Origin: Deuterostichococcus epilithicus
Taxonomy: Eukaryota > Chlorophyta > Trebouxiophyceae > Prasiolales > Stichococcaceae
DNA length: 64,000 nt
NCBI GenBank assembly: GCA_033439295.1
Contig: JAVTLE010000021.1
Location: forward strand, 1,674,009 to 1,738,008
Direction: 5' to 3'
Below are positions 45,715 through 58,700 of this stretch, in pieces (positions within the stretch are counted from its first letter, which is position 1; the number at the start of each line of letters is the position of its first letter). The notes under the pieces are model-generated. The model worked only from the letters and a program-made list of their open reading frames with translations, did not search any database and was not told the origin of the DNA. A program made the position numbers and the translations under genes.

Positions 45715-48700
45715 ATGGGGCCGCCCACCGAGGCGGACACGCTGCCTGCGCAGCAGGCGCCGGAGTTCCGCAAGGAGGCATCGAGGGCAGAAGAGGTGAG
45801 CTAGTAGGCGGCCCGGTCTTGTCCTGCAAGGGGCAGCGCCCGACTCGCTTTCCAGACCCCGAAAAGTGCTGGGTGAGAAAGCGTCTCCTATGAAAAGCTC
45901 GCGGAACCACGCGAAAGCGGACGCCAGCGCATCGCAGCTGTCAGTAAGAATTCAACCTGACAGTGCAGGCGCCCTTGCACGCGGGCGCCAGACAAGGCCA
46001 GCCTTGCGGTTGCTGATTCGGCCTCCTGCCTGTCTTTGTGAGGCCCGTAGTACGGTCGCAGCCCACTGCAGAACGGTCCGGCCGGCCGGCCGGACATCGC
46101 GTAAGCTGTATCGAACTTTTCACTCAGCCTCTCCCTCTGCCGAGGCGTGCGCCGCCTGCTGGCCAACTCGCTGGCGTGGCGCCTGCCTGGGCGGCTTCGA
46201 TCCCGCCGGCCCAAAATGGCGCCTCACCCGTTCTCGCGCGGTTCGGCATCGGGGCAGCTACCGTCTCAGCAGTGAAACTCTTCCAAACTGAACAGGTTTT
46301 GCAGGTCGAGAAATGGCGGGGCTCAAACGGCGACGCCCCGTCAGGCAGATATTTTCCTGTCGTATGCGATCCTGATCCGCGCCGTATTTGCCCCACCCTA
46401 CAGGCTCGCGAGGCCATGGGAACGCAGCAGGACGGCGAGTCTGGCGGCTGCAGCAGCGGCGAAAGCAACACGAGGGCCAAGCGCAGCGCCTCCGCGTCCA
46501 GCACACACCTCAAGGGGGTTGGATCGGGCACCGGTTCGGGCAGCCTGCTGGAAGAGCGGCGGCCCGGCAGTGGCGGCAGCGGCGGTGATGGTAGCGGCCA
46601 CGGCAGCCGCGCCGGAAGCGGCAACGAGGACGGGCCCACGTCCGCCAAGCCGCGCGCCACGGTGGCGGCAGCTGCAGCTGCTAAGGCTGACGCCGGCGGC
46701 AGCAAGGGCGGCAAGCGCAAGCTTGCGCGCCCGGAGGGCACCGCGCAGTGCCCCCGCTGCGAGAGCCAGGACACAAAGGTGCCTTTCCTGCTGTGCTCAT
46801 CTGCTGGCCTCATGCTGCCCTTTGGATACGGTGCCTGTAAAGCTAAGCTACCTGGATGCACTGGTCCACCTCAAAGTTTGACTGAATACAGCCCCCCTTG
46901 TGCCCTGCGCAGTTCTGCTACTACAACAACTACAACATCAAGCAGCCGCGGTACTTCTGCAAGGCATGCCAGCGCTACTGGACCGCCGGCGGCATCCTGC
47001 GCAATGTGCCCATCGGCGCAGGGCGCCGTAAGTCCAAGTCCTCTGCCGTGCGCGAGCAGGAGAAGGCCGCCACCGCGGCAGCCGCCAAGCAGGCCCGCGC
47101 GGCCGGCGGCAGCGGCGGCGCCGCCGGCTCTGGCGCCCTGCAGGCCACCCCCGCCTCCCCGGGCGGCGCCCCCGGGCCGGGCATTCCTGTCGGTGACACC
47201 GGGCTGCAGCCGCTACCGCAGCAGTCGCAGCCGGGCCTGATGTCAGGCGCGGGCGATCTGCTGCCCAACACTGCGATGGGCGGTGCGTACGCGGAGCAGC
47301 TGCGATTCATGATGGACCCATGCAGCCAGCTGGCGGTGGGCGGCATGGGGCCCGCCCCCGTGATGGGCCCCGGCATGGGCGGGCCCATGGGCGGCGGCTA
47401 CGACGGCCTGGGCGGCTTCAGCGGCCCCGGCGGCTTTGGGGCTGGCGCCATGGGCGGCGGCTTGATGCTGCCGCCGCACGCGATGGGCGGCGCCGGCATG
47501 GCGGGCACGCCGCGGCTGGCGGACGGCTCTGGTGCGATGCCCACGTCAGCGGGTTTGGGGCTGCAGTTGGGGGCTGGCGGCGGTGGCGATTACTCGGGCC
47601 CTTCGGGGTCCGCCCACCTGTCTGGTCATCTGCTGGCGGAAGATGGTGCGCGGGACGGCGGGCGGCGGGTGCGGCCCAAGCTGGAGCACTCTGGCCCGGC
47701 CTCCGGCGCCGCCTGCAGCGGCCCCCAGACCACCGGCAGCGGCCTGACGGTGCACACCGGCGGCAGCTGCGGGAACAGGCCGCTGACCGTGGCCATGAGT
47801 GGCGGCACCACGGTTGCGGAGGACGGCGGCGGCGGCGGCGATGACCGCCACATGGAGTGGGCTGCGGCGGCGCAGGCTGCTGAGCGGCAGCAGGCTGCTG
47901 CGCTCGCGGCGCAGATGGCGGCAGCGCAAGCGCAGGCGTCGATGCAGCAGGCGGCGGCAATGCAGGTGGCACCCTTGGCTGGAACTCGCCCTCTTGCCCA
48001 TGCACCAGAGCCGACTGCTACATCTGACACATATGGGAGCAGCTGACAGTGCACGGCCTACTTTGCTGGTGCCCTTCCATCAGCATGCAATGTCAGCTGC
48101 ACTGCTTTGCTCGAGTTGCAGCCTTGCTGACGTGCAGTCGTGCCTGCTACCCCCAGGCGCAGGCGCACTTGCATGCGGCGGCGGCGACATGGGGCCAGCC
48201 GCCGGCGTTCGGTATGGCGGGCGCAGGCATATGGCAGTCATACCCGGGCATGGTGGGCCCTAACGCATACGGATGCGGCCCCAACTGGGCGGCTGCCGCG
48301 CAGCTCGGCGCGAGGTGAGGGTTTGCTGTGCGCACGCGGCACCTGCCCTCACGGCAGGACACGTCGTCTGTGCCACTCCTTGCCTCCTGTGCATTTGGGT
48401 AGTCATCACGGCAGGGTTTTCTGGCGCTGGCGCTGGGTGTGCACGCTGTCAAGATGCAGTTCCTTCTCATGCTCTGGCGGTCTGGCCTCTGGCACTAATA
48501 CATCTTCAGCACTAAGGCGTCTCCAGCAGAGTCACTCATTGAACAAGTTCGGCCTGCAGGTTTGGGAACAATGGGTTTGGGGGGCCGACCGTGAGCGGCG
48601 ACGCCAGCGGCATGTCCTCGTGCGGCATCAAGTCGCAGACGCGGGGCGGAGGCAGCGACGCCGCCGTCAGCGGCGAGCTGGGCGCGCAAGGCATGATGGG

Positions 48701-49147
48701 CGGCGGTCCACCCATGACCAGCTGGCACAGCATGATGCCCACGGGTGCGCCTTCGTTGCAACGGAAACATCGAGCCTTCCCCAGGTGCCTGCCCTGGGCT
48801 GCAGGCGCGGATGCGCTTTGCCTGCTACAGTGCAGCCCAGCAACCTTGTGATCTGCACTGGTCGAACATCTTTCTGGGCCCATGAGTCTCAATTTGCTTA
48901 GGCAAAAGATCGTGTTGTCTCAGAGGTGTCGCCTGCTGTCTCTGCAGCCTCCGCGCCAATCGGGATGGCGCCGTGGGGCGGCGACATGGCCGGCTGGGGC
49001 GGCGTGGGGATGCCGCACATGGTCATGCCGGCAAACAAGCACCACGCTGGCGCGCTCAGCGGCGGCGGCGGCCCCGCCGGCAGCTCCTTGATCAGCGGCC
49101 AGTCTGCAAACACCGGCATGCAGGCGCACGGTCACGGCGGCGGCTGA
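45715..49147 (+). CDS. Dof-domain zinc-finger transcription factor
   Basis: Six exons close in phase: 45715-45795, 46404-46778, 46913-47965, 48157-48314, 48560-48744, 48924-49147 (691 aa). The Dof finger is split by an intron: [10 protein letters not shown], then [20 protein letters not shown], then [20 protein letters not shown] with basic residues after it. All four zinc cysteines (CxxC, CxxC) and the conserved NNYN, RYWT and GG-LRNVP are kept. Dof proteins bind AAAG cores and are specific to green plants and algae; algae usually have one or very few. Outside the finger the protein is extremely rich in Gly, Ala, Met and Gln ([20 protein letters not shown]). The first exon, [16 protein letters not shown], is chosen because it joins in phase to AREAMGTQQ; otherwise the start would be 46416. 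Confidence 0.93.
46076..46095. repeat. Perfect 20-bp palindrome in Dof intron 1
   Basis: GTCCGGCCGGCCGGCCGGAC reads the same on both strands. It lies in the first intron or 5' leader of the Dof gene and is rich in CpG. Confidence 0.75.
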
Positions 49148-49710
49148 GCTCATGAAACCCGTGCCCGCTCGACAGCTGAGCGGTTTGCGCGAACGGCCCA
49201 GCACATGGCTGAGCCGAGGCCCCAAGTCAAAACTAGCTTGTTGGTTTTTGTGGTCTGACAGGAAGGACTCAGCCTGGCTGAGGCTGGTTTGATTTGAAAT
49301 CATGTTAGGAGCTTGCCTGGGGGCGCTGCAGCAATGCACAGGCTGTGCACGGTGCCAGGGGGCAGTGATGCGAGATTATGACGTGGGGGTTTATGCCTCT
49401 CAAATGTGACGCCCGATATTCGCTGGCTGTGCGGCATCTATTCATCCTTGTCGGAGCTGACTGCTGTTGAGTTTTCACCCTGTTCCGAAGGATCTTCTGA
49501 GTGTTTCGAACTCGGTTTTGTGCGGTTTTCTAGCCGACATTCTCTGTTGCTCTTGTGGGTTTATCCGAGGCTGGCCGCGGGACACACTTCTTCCTCGTGT
49601 TTGCTGCCGCTTGTAACATACTTATTGATTAACCATCTGAGCCGCACAGCCAAGTGCCTGCAACCCATGAACATATTTTGCTTCATGTGACATTTCTGAC
49701 ACGGCAAGAG
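49148..49710. other. Convergent 3' intergenic region (Dof / APC4)
   Basis: AT-richer. TGTAA at 49612-49616 is a likely polyadenylation signal for the Dof gene, giving a 3' UTR of about 470 bases. That leaves under 100 bases before the APC4 stop on the other strand. Confidence 0.5.
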
Positions 49711-52700
49711 CTATACCAACCATTCTGATGAGTCGTTCTCCTGCATGCTGGCATCCTCATCGCCGCCGACGCCTTCCTGGCTGCCATCTCCTTCCTCCTC
49801 CCCTGCCTCGTCCTCCTCATCGCCCTCTTCTGCTGCCTCCAGGTCGTACAGAACCGCCCGCGGCAGGCTGGTCATGACGGCCGCGACGCCGCGCGGGCCG
49901 CTGACAGCCAGCGACGGCGCAATGTCCGAGTAGGGGCACATCCGCTGCCGGCAGCTGGCATCCGCCATGCTGACGACCGCCTGGCTGGCGATGCAGTCCT
50001 GTGATCAGCAACGAGTGCTTGGGCTGCATGCCCACTGACCGCTGGCTACCTGAACTTGAAACAGCGTGGCTTCACAAGCCTGGAGGCATGCCCTTGCAAG
50101 CCGTCATCAGGAAGCAGTGATAGCATGACGTCTCCACCTAGTCAGGGCGCAGAAAGACTGCCCACCTGCATGATGTCTGTGGCCGCCTGCCGCAGCGGCA
50201 CCGCCGCAAACGGCAGCGCCTCCAGCGACAGCAGTGCCAGGGTGCCGTTCTGGTTGCCGCCGTCCTGCCCTGCCGCATCGCCCGGCTGCGGATCCAGCAG
50301 CAGCGCCAGCTGCCCGTGCTTGTAGAAGGCTGTGTCGGCGACGGTGCTGCCGGGCGGCAGCTCCACCGCGGCCGCCTCCACGCACATCTGCTGGACATGT
50401 TGTTGCATCGACTGATCTACACTTGTGACCGTTATGCAACGATATCAGCAAGCATACCACGAGCTGTGTAAAGGGGGCCTGCCAGCAGCAGCGTGGCTGT
50501 GTGCGGCCGGTGCAGCGCTGGGAGCACGGATGGACTCGTGCATGCAGCGCTCTTGTACAGCTCCAGGCGGCAGGAGTGATGGATGCACGACTATGCTCGA
50601 GCGCCCTGTGCCCTAATTCTGCACATCGGCCGTACAATCACCTCCTGCAGATGCGCATGCACAAGGCCGTCCCCAACGACTGCGCACCTGGGCCGAGTCT
50701 GCCGCAGGCAGCGCGATGCGCAGGATGCAGAGGTGCGCCGCCGCCGCCCCGCCGCCCCGCTGCTGCGCCGCCGCCGGCCAGGACACCCACAGGTGGCCGC
50801 CATCGCCGTCCACGGGAACCTGCGCCACCTGCAGCCTGGCGGCCTGCCGCCCTTGCTGCTGGGCTGTTGTTGAGAGCGGCGGCAGGCCGTTGCCGTGCAG
50901 GCGCAGCGTCGCCAGCGGCCGCACCATCGGCGACAGCGCGGCCGATGCGCCGCAGAGGCCGGCCGTGGCGGCAGCGTGCAGCTGCTGCACCAGCGACCTG
51001 CCGTGGGGCAAGTACATTGGACATCTGGACTCAGAAGCTGATGTTCCTTTTTGCTTGTGCGCATGCGCGTCACTACCCAGTGCCCGCAGTGAAGCGCTTG
51101 CAATCTCTCTAACCACAACAGGGTTGATCAAGGTGGATGATGCAAATCTCCAGCGTTGTAGACTTTCTCAATGGTGACCGCGGTCGAGAGATTGGCGCAC
51201 CCGATAGTGGTCTGGGGCGGCGCCGTGGCGAGGCCCGTCAGCTGCAGCAGCTCGCAAGCGCCGCCGCCGATGTCCGGCAGCCCCTTCACTCGCGCTTCCC
51301 CCTCCCGCGGCGCCTGCAGAGTCGCAGAAACCGGCATCGCGTCTCACGACATGCTTTCACGGTGCCTGGCACGATTCGATTCCCTTTGGATATTTATGCG
51401 ACCTCGTCAGACCCGGCCCGGCTTGCAGCGCGGAGGATCGATGATTGTTGAGTTCGCCGTGAGAAGTGGAGGCTGCTCACCCGCAGCTCGGGGCCAATGC
51501 GGTCGTGCTGGAACTGGCCGGATATGAAGTCTGCCACCGCCATGGCATCCACCGGCGAGGCGGTGTCACTCTCCACCTGCGTCGACCACAAAAAATCGGC
51601 TCTTGGGTCTGGCAGAAGCGCTGCCCCCATCGCCTGGCATCGTCCAAAGCGAGGTGCGCCCACCAGTGCTGTGCCTCGCACCACTGCCGACCCTCCAGCA
51701 TTCGACACCTCCTGTCAGGCTGTCGTCACCAGCCCAGCAGCGCACCGCATCGTCTTCGTCCGCGTCCAGGCGCCGCGTGCAGCGCAGCAGCCAGGCGAAC
51801 AGGCGGCGGTAGTCTGTTGCCGCGGCGCCCACCGCCAGGCGAGCCTGCTCAGCGCGCACCAGCAGCTGCGCTGCCAGGCCGCGTGCCCGCGCCAGCTCGG
51901 CCGCCTGCGGCACGTGGGGCGGTCAGAAGGACGGTTGAGGACTTGAGCGACAGACGCTTCTGGACGTTGCCAGCCGAGGCAGCCCAGCGCCCACCGCATT
52001 CCCTTCCCCTGCCAGGTCACTGTCGGCACACCATTGAGGCAGTGCCGGCGCTGGGCAGCACCCCTGGAGCAGCTGTTGCACTTGTTGAACGCCCACCTGC
52101 AGGCCGCAGGCGGGCAGGCGGCAGGGGGGATGCGCCAAACCAGACGTGTCGCCCAGCTGCAGCGACGCCGCTTGCACGGCCGGCACGAGCCCTGCGCCCA
52201 GCAGCTGCGCCGCTGCGGCAAGACCGGCGTCCGTCTGCCGCGCTAGCCGCCGCAGCCCTGCCTCTCCTGCGGAGAGCATGTCAAATCCTGTGAGCTCTGT
52301 GAGTTCTGTAACACCGTGAACTCGCCTCGAGGCTGGGCTTGCGTTTCGGCACTCCGCAGAAGGGGGGCCCTGCGCGCCAGTGGGGTAAAGGTACTGCCGC
52401 CGTCAGGGGTGGCAAAGTAAAGGCGGCGTGTATGCAGGTAGGGCGTCTGCATCAGCTGCCGTCACCTTGGAATCCGAGCACCGCCAACTGGACTGTCGTT
52501 ACAGCCGCTACACGGGCAGCTGCGATATGCTTGCAGCGTGCCTTCGCTAAGCAGCCGCGGCGCAATCCTGGATTCGGGCATGGGGCCAAAGGATGGTATT
52601 GCGAGCTGAACCCCGGCAGTCCCAGCAGGACCGCACCCAGCGTGGACGTCAGGAACTGCGCCAGCGATGGCGACACGGCGCCCGAGGCCAGCAGCCGCCG

Positions 52701-54549
52701 CAGCTCCCCCGCCGCGGTGCCGCCCGCCTCGTTGTGCTCGAGCAGCCGTGTCAGCTCTGCCATGCGGGCCGCGATGCCAGCGGCCGCGTCCTGCCACTCC
52801 TGTTCCGCTGCCGCTACCGCCCGCTGCGCGCCTGACGGGCGTTGGCGCATTGCAGCTTGGCTGCATGCCCGGGACAGCGCTGCCATGGCATGCAGGGGAG
52901 CGCGCCGCTGCTTGACGCGCATCGATCGCATGCAGCACGTGAATGGCAGGTCCAGGTCCACTGCTTGTGTGCAGACCTGGTGCGCCCAAGGCACAGCAGT
53001 GGTCGAAAACAGGCCTCACTCTCCAGGCAGCCGATGACGTCCGACGACAGCGGCGCCTGGTACCGCAGTTGGGCCTTGGCCTCCGCCAGGGCAGCTGTGC
53101 TGTACACCGCCAGATGCTGCCCGCCTGCGGCGCTGCATCCCACCACTGCTCAGTGCAATACAGTCACCTGACATGTTGTCGTTTCTAAAGATTAGGGGTC
53201 CCAACTCTGCCGCCCCAGACCCTACATCAGAGGCAACCAGATATGTTGCTGTGGTCGATCATAGCCCTTGAGCACAGGGCCCTCTGCAGCAAGCAGACCA
53301 AGTAGACGAGGTCACCTCCTGATGCCCGCAGCGCCAGCATGTAGCTGAGGTCCCGGCTCATGGCAACCTGCGAGTCATGAGCAAATGCAATCCGAGCCCA
53401 TGTCTGCACCTTGAGGAACAGGCGAACTAGCATGCCAGCAGGCGAGTCATGTCTGTGTTCATTGCATTGAGCAGCTGCCGAGGGTATGCCAGATGCTGCA
53501 GACAAGGGCTTCGCCTGGCTGATCTGGGGCGCCGGCGCATTTTCGTCCGCAAACAGCAGATTCAGCGATGCCAGCTGGCTCGGCCCCAGGCGCAGCAGCT
53601 CGATAAGCGCCGCGGTGCAGACGCGGATGCCGCCGGCCTCGTAGGCGATGCCCAACAGCGACAGCTTGGCGGGCAGCGCCGGCCAGCCGACCTGGATGTC
53701 GGTGGAGCCCCCCTGCATGTACCAGCTCTCGCCTGCTAACATCAGCTCATCCTTCTGCGCCTCAAACACAGCTCCGACAGCTCCACCAGCTCAAAGGCTC
53801 GCCTGCTGTATCCAAACACAGCGGGCCAGGCTCCGCCCAGCAATTGTCCACCTCAGCAAAGCTGGCGGGGCTTGCCGCTGCTGAACATTGACCGCGGCCA
53901 GCACCTGAGCGGTGGTCTTCGTGGGGATGTCAGTGGGCGGCGGCGGGCACAGGCGGCGCGCGCGGCCCTGCAGCGCCAGCTGCGGAAGCGCCGCTCCGCC
54001 CGCCTCCGGGTCATGCTCCTCCACCCACGTCAGCGCCGTGACGGCACCTGCAGCATGTGAGGCACCCTTTGCAGAACCGCTAAGAATTTTAAGCTGCTGT
54101 CACGAGCTTCGAAGGATCAGGCTCCAAGCAGCATGGTGATGCGAATTGACTGGAGCGCCGCGGCGCCCTTGAAGCGGCCCGGCGGCTGCTTCCGCCTCAC
54201 GGAGCAAAACTACAGATACTGATATGAAACCTCAGCAAGTAGCACCTGATTCCTTGCACTGGTCCTCCAGCACGACGTCGCCCGTTTCCGCGGCCAGCAG
54301 CCTGACCGCGCCGTCCGCGTGACCGACCGCCAGCGTCTCGCCGCCGGGCGCCCACGCCAGCGCCGTCGGCGCCGCTTCCGGCGTGACCAGCCACAGGCGC
54401 TGCCAGTTGAGGCGGTGCACCGCGATGGAGCCGTCGGCAAAGGCCACCGCCAGCAGGTCCATGGTGGGGCACCATGCCGCGAGCGCAGCAGCGCCCGGCA
54501 GAAGGCGGTCGGACAGCGGCGCGAAGCTCTCCGGGGCTGCGTCGTCCAT
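49711..54549 (-). CDS. APC4: Anaphase-promoting complex subunit 4 (APC4)
   Basis: Thirteen exons close in phase: 54246-54549, 53905-54047, 53515-53754, 53316-53367, 53020-53124, 52637-52831, 52136-52266, 51746-51904, 51481-51576, 51201-51313, 50688-50997, 50166-50390, 49711-49998 (786 aa; human APC4 is about 800). The N-terminal WD40 part reads WCPTMDLLAVAFADGSIAVH, RLNWQRLWLVTPEAAPTALA and GGETLAVGHADGAVRLLAAE, as in APC4. The middle helical bundle has AAEQEWQDAAAGIAARMAEL, GAVSPSLAQFLTSTLGE, DAGLAAAAQLLGAGLVPAVQ and YRRLFAWLLRCTRRL. The C-terminal part has LAVSGPRGVAAVMTSLPRAV and ends in an acidic stretch (EEGDEEDEAGEEEGDG). APC4 is a scaffold of the cell-cycle ubiquitin ligase. Two introns (donors at 53514 and 52135) fit best as GC-AG. 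Confidence 0.87.
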
Positions 54550-55766
54550 ACGAGAAATCCACACACACCAACCCACACAATATCCCTCTGAGCTTTTTGC
54601 GTCAATCTCGGGGGGCACGCGCTGTCATGCACAGGTTTCAAACATTTATCGAGGTGATGGCCGAGCTGGCATCACACACAACGGTGGACCAGCGTCAGAA
54701 CCACGGGTCCAAATGAACGCGAGAAATCATGCTTCGCAAACCTGCAAATGCTGCTGATGCACTCCTTCTAATGCCCCAATCTCACACAAAGCTTGCGACA
54801 CTTCGGCGGATTCACGGCGGTCAGACCCATTGTCCTCTGTCGCCCAAGCAGCCACCGGCGCTCGCGACGTCATTGCAAGCCTTCACTCCTCGGCCAAGTG
54901 ATTCGAAGCCGTGCGCAGGTGGACGACCAGAATCACAATGTCTGCTGGCGCAGTTTGCGGCAGCGACGCCGCTTGCCGCTAGGCCTTGCTATGCGTCATG
55001 ACTCTTCCCACAACATCAGAAACGAACTCCAAAGCGCAGGCGGGTAGGATAACACGAGCAGGGCCGGCCAGGAATGCACAGGATTTAAGAGTAGGGTCGC
55101 CCCGACCGGTGGGGTGGCAGTGTGCACGAAAGGGCGGCGGCGGCACAAAAACATGAACTGTCAGGGGACAGCGAGTCCAATTCAGTCAGGCGGTATGCTA
55201 AGTAGCTGACAGCCCCCTGAATGGGAATTATGCATTTGACTTTGCATCAAGGTATACGTTCAGCCCTCTCGTCCCCGCCTTTGTTGAGACATAGCTACCT
55301 AGAGGATGCTTGCTGACCACAGTAAAGCCAAACAATTCTTTGCAGGGAAATGCTGACCCTTGAATACCACGCGGCTCTGACAAGACCAATCTATCAAGGC
55401 CCAGCCTGTGCAAAGACGCTGTATTAGAACCTGCGACCTTCGACTCGTTTGCATATCCAACCACGTCAGGCAGCAACCCGGCTGCCGATCAGAGTACTCG
55501 TCCTTGGCCTTGACATCCGCATCAATATCAGCCGCCGAACCAGAAGCCGCTCAGGTTGTGTGCTACGGCGCAGCTTGAGCCGCACCTCTTGCACTCTACA
55601 GGTCAATCTCGACCGGGTCACCTCCTCCAAACTAACGCTGCAGCTGCTGCTCGAGCCCTGCCACCAAGATTGCCAGCGCTGCGGTTGCCGCTCAGGCTGC
55701 GTCTTTAGCCTTGGTAGGCGGCGGCCGCTTCACTACTGCAGAACAAACGCTGCGGCCACCCACCAC
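54550..55766. other. Intergenic: APC4 promoter and prolidase 3' UTR
   Basis: About 1.2 kb. A minus-strand open frame near 55228-55476 has no family similarity. No RNA gene or repeat stands out. Confidence 0.45.
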
Positions 55767-58700
55767 TCAGGCCACGTCCTTGCCCTTGGCAGGCGGCGGC
55801 CATTCGCCGCCGGCCATGACCTTTTCCACATCCTCCACGGTGCGAGGCACATCGGTGAGCGAGCGCGTGCCGGTGGCCGTGACGACCAGATCGTCCTCGA
55901 GCCGCACGCCTGCAGGGATTTGAGGGGTACCGCTGAGTGCTCGGGCAGCCGGCACCGCTTGACAGACGCAGAAACTGGAAGGGCGTCGAACACCAGCTGG
56001 CAGCTGCAGGCTGCCTGCTGCTCCACAGACAAGCCTGTCATTAAGAGTGGCTGGTAGGGTGGAACAGCTTGCAATCACATTCGTGGCAGCAGCGAACACC
56101 AGGCAGATAACACACCGCCAAAGTCGTAGTACTTCTGCAGCTTTGCCTTGACAAGAAACTTGGACTGCTTCTTGTCTGCCAGCGCCGCTTTCAGCAGGGA
56201 CGGGATGAAGTAGATGCCTGGCGACGGTGACATTGATTTATACATGTCCTTCAACGAAAGGAATGTGCTCATGTTGCAGCTTGGCACAGCAGCTTTCTGG
56301 TCACACAAAGGCCTAAGTGAACAGAAACAGCATAAATACCTGGTTCAAGGGTGATGACCTGCAAAGCAAGGCCATACGACCAACTTGAGGACTTGCTTTC
56401 TCAGCAGGTGGTAACGCCAATACACCAGCAACGACAGCATCACAGTGGCGCATCCACATATCACGACGTTGACAAGCCAGCGTGACAATCATCACCATGT
56501 TCTCTTCAAGCTCCCTGTGCAATCAGCACGAATATGTCAGGCGAGGGTCGCAAGTGGGCAGCGTGGAGACGATGCATGTTATGATGCACACAGGAAGCAG
56601 TTGAGACTGCAGCATCACGCATGCGCACCTGCCAAGGCGCAGACTCTTGAGCCCCGGCTTCTCGCTGCGCAGCGGCAGGCCCGGCCCATACCCGCCCACG
56701 TCATGCGTGTCTATGCCCTGATGCAGCACACGACAGAAACCGTGTCTCATAGATTGGCTTTGACATGAAGCAAGTGTGTTCGTCGTTGACCAACCGGCCA
56801 GCGCTGCATGGAGACGGGATGGGCGATAGAAGCTCGTCCATAGCAGCGGCGCAGAGGGAAAACACAGCAATGCACACCAGCAGGTGCCCCAGCCCGTGTG
56901 GCATGAACAGGGCGCCGACGTCGGCAGCTAGCATGTCATTGAGGCTGCCCTGCAGCAGGCCCTGTGCCGACAGCGCCTCCAGGTTGCAGCGGTCTGCCAG
57001 GCGGTGCATGTCCGGCCACGCCACGCCTGGCTTGAGCTGTGCCCGCACCGTTTCCATAGTTCTGAGCACGCCCTGCACGCAGCATGACTTGTGGTTCCAA
57101 CCCTATGCTTGGTCCTGTCTTCTTGCAGAAGTCTGCATGCTTCGACACAGCACTGGCAGGGGCCGCTGGGCGATCAGCGCCAAGTCTGCAGGGGAACACA
57201 CAGCTGGCTGCACCGTGCTTCCGCTGCTGCGCTGGTCGTGGAGCAAGGGTTGCTGCTCCCACAACCTTTTGACATCTACCAACGCCTGCTCACCTCATAG
57301 ATCCCGCGCTGCGCGTCGGTGAACTTGCCGCTGGCGGGCAGCGTGACGGTGATGTCGGACCCGTATCGGTAGTATTCTGTACCCATGTCCATCAATATTA
57401 GGTCGCCGTCCTCGATCTCGCGATCTGCAAAGCATCCGTCGCCAAGCAGAAATCAGGACTGGTTGCCCATGCGCGGTGAACACACGGCGGGCGGTCATAC
57501 ATGTCGTGGAGGCTCCATGCAGAAAAGGCGGCGCACTGTTGGGGGCGTCTGCTGAGCCATAGTGCAGCGTTGCGCTGCGGGGCCCGGAGCCGGCAATGGG
57601 TGTGTACGGCGTGTTCCGACAGCCGCCTGGTCGTGGTGTTCGGAGGATTATTCGAAGTCTTCTGCCATGCCTGACTTATGTGAACGATTCTTGCAGTCGA
57701 ATGCAGCAATTGTGGCTCGCAGATGCCTGCTGGCATCCACGAGGGAGAAGCCTGCATGGGTAAAGGCCCACAACACTGCTTGACCATTCACCTTTGAAGT
57801 AGCAGTAATGTAGGAAGATGCTCTCCAGCTGGTACTCCATCATCCCTGCTGGTGCAGCCACAGCCGTTTCAGACACCCACCTACACCCACCTTGTCCTGC
57901 CATTGTCACTTTACCGGAGTCAGCGCTGAGCGAACATTTTCACCTGGCTTGGCGTATCGCAGCAGCTCCACATGTGCTGCGCTGGCGATGTCATTGCAGT
58001 ACTGCATGATCGCCAGCTCCTCCGGTGTCTTGAACTGCAGGAACCAGAGAGCAGGCACCTCTCAAGGCACCACCAACCCGCACACAGGCATGGTCGCATG
58101 TCAGCGCCAGGCTTCAGCACTTGCCGAAAAAACGGCCCCCACCCCCTCCTCCTGGGCCAGCATGGGTGCCCAGCGCACCACTCGGCACTCGGTGACGACG
58201 TCGAATAAGGACTCGCGCTCCAGCTCGAAGTCGTCGATGCCCTCGAAGGCTGCCTCTTTCGTCCGGCGGCCGCTGTCGGTATTCACGCCAGACAGCAGGT
58301 GCAGGGCGGGCGGCCCCAGGTCAGCCAGCACCGCCGCCATCTCGTCCACGTAGTAGACGTGCTGCGCAGCAGCAGCAAGATCATCAACAAGGCATGATAT
58401 TGTGAATGCCCTGCTCGCTCGGCATGTAATGGCGAAGGTATGCCAAAGGCATCGCGCCAGAAGGATGGGGTGAACTAGCCAGGGTGTGCACGCATTCCAG
58501 GTGATTCTGCCGAAAGCAAGCAGCTGACAGCAAACCAGGAACAGACTTCGACGTGCCCCACCTGCACTGCGTATTTGGCTTTCACGGAGGCCGGCGTGGG
58601 GATCTCGCCAAACCACACGGTGAAGCTCTCAGGCATGCGCGGCAGGAACAGGTACGCCTCGCCGCTGTGCACGTCGAGCGCCCCGTAGAAGCTGTCCTCC

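Noticed and set aside
46038-46403. In-frame N-terminal extension of the Dof protein from 46038
   Set aside because: The stretch is Arg/Pro-rich and lies in what is better explained as intron 1; exon 45715-45795 joins in phase at 46404 with a proper acceptor.
54550-54618. Longer APC4 N-terminus beginning at 54618
   Set aside because: The codon at 54618 is GTG, not ATG. The ATG at 54549 gives an N-terminus of normal APC4 type.
55228-55476. 82-codon minus-strand frame between APC4 and prolidase
   Set aside because: No similarity, no splice context and composition like the surrounding non-coding DNA.
57570-57590. A suspected frameshift in prolidase at the GSGP..LHYG motif
   Set aside because: On rereading the bases, GCAGCGCAACG is present and the frame runs cleanly through [18 protein letters not shown]. 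There is no frameshift.
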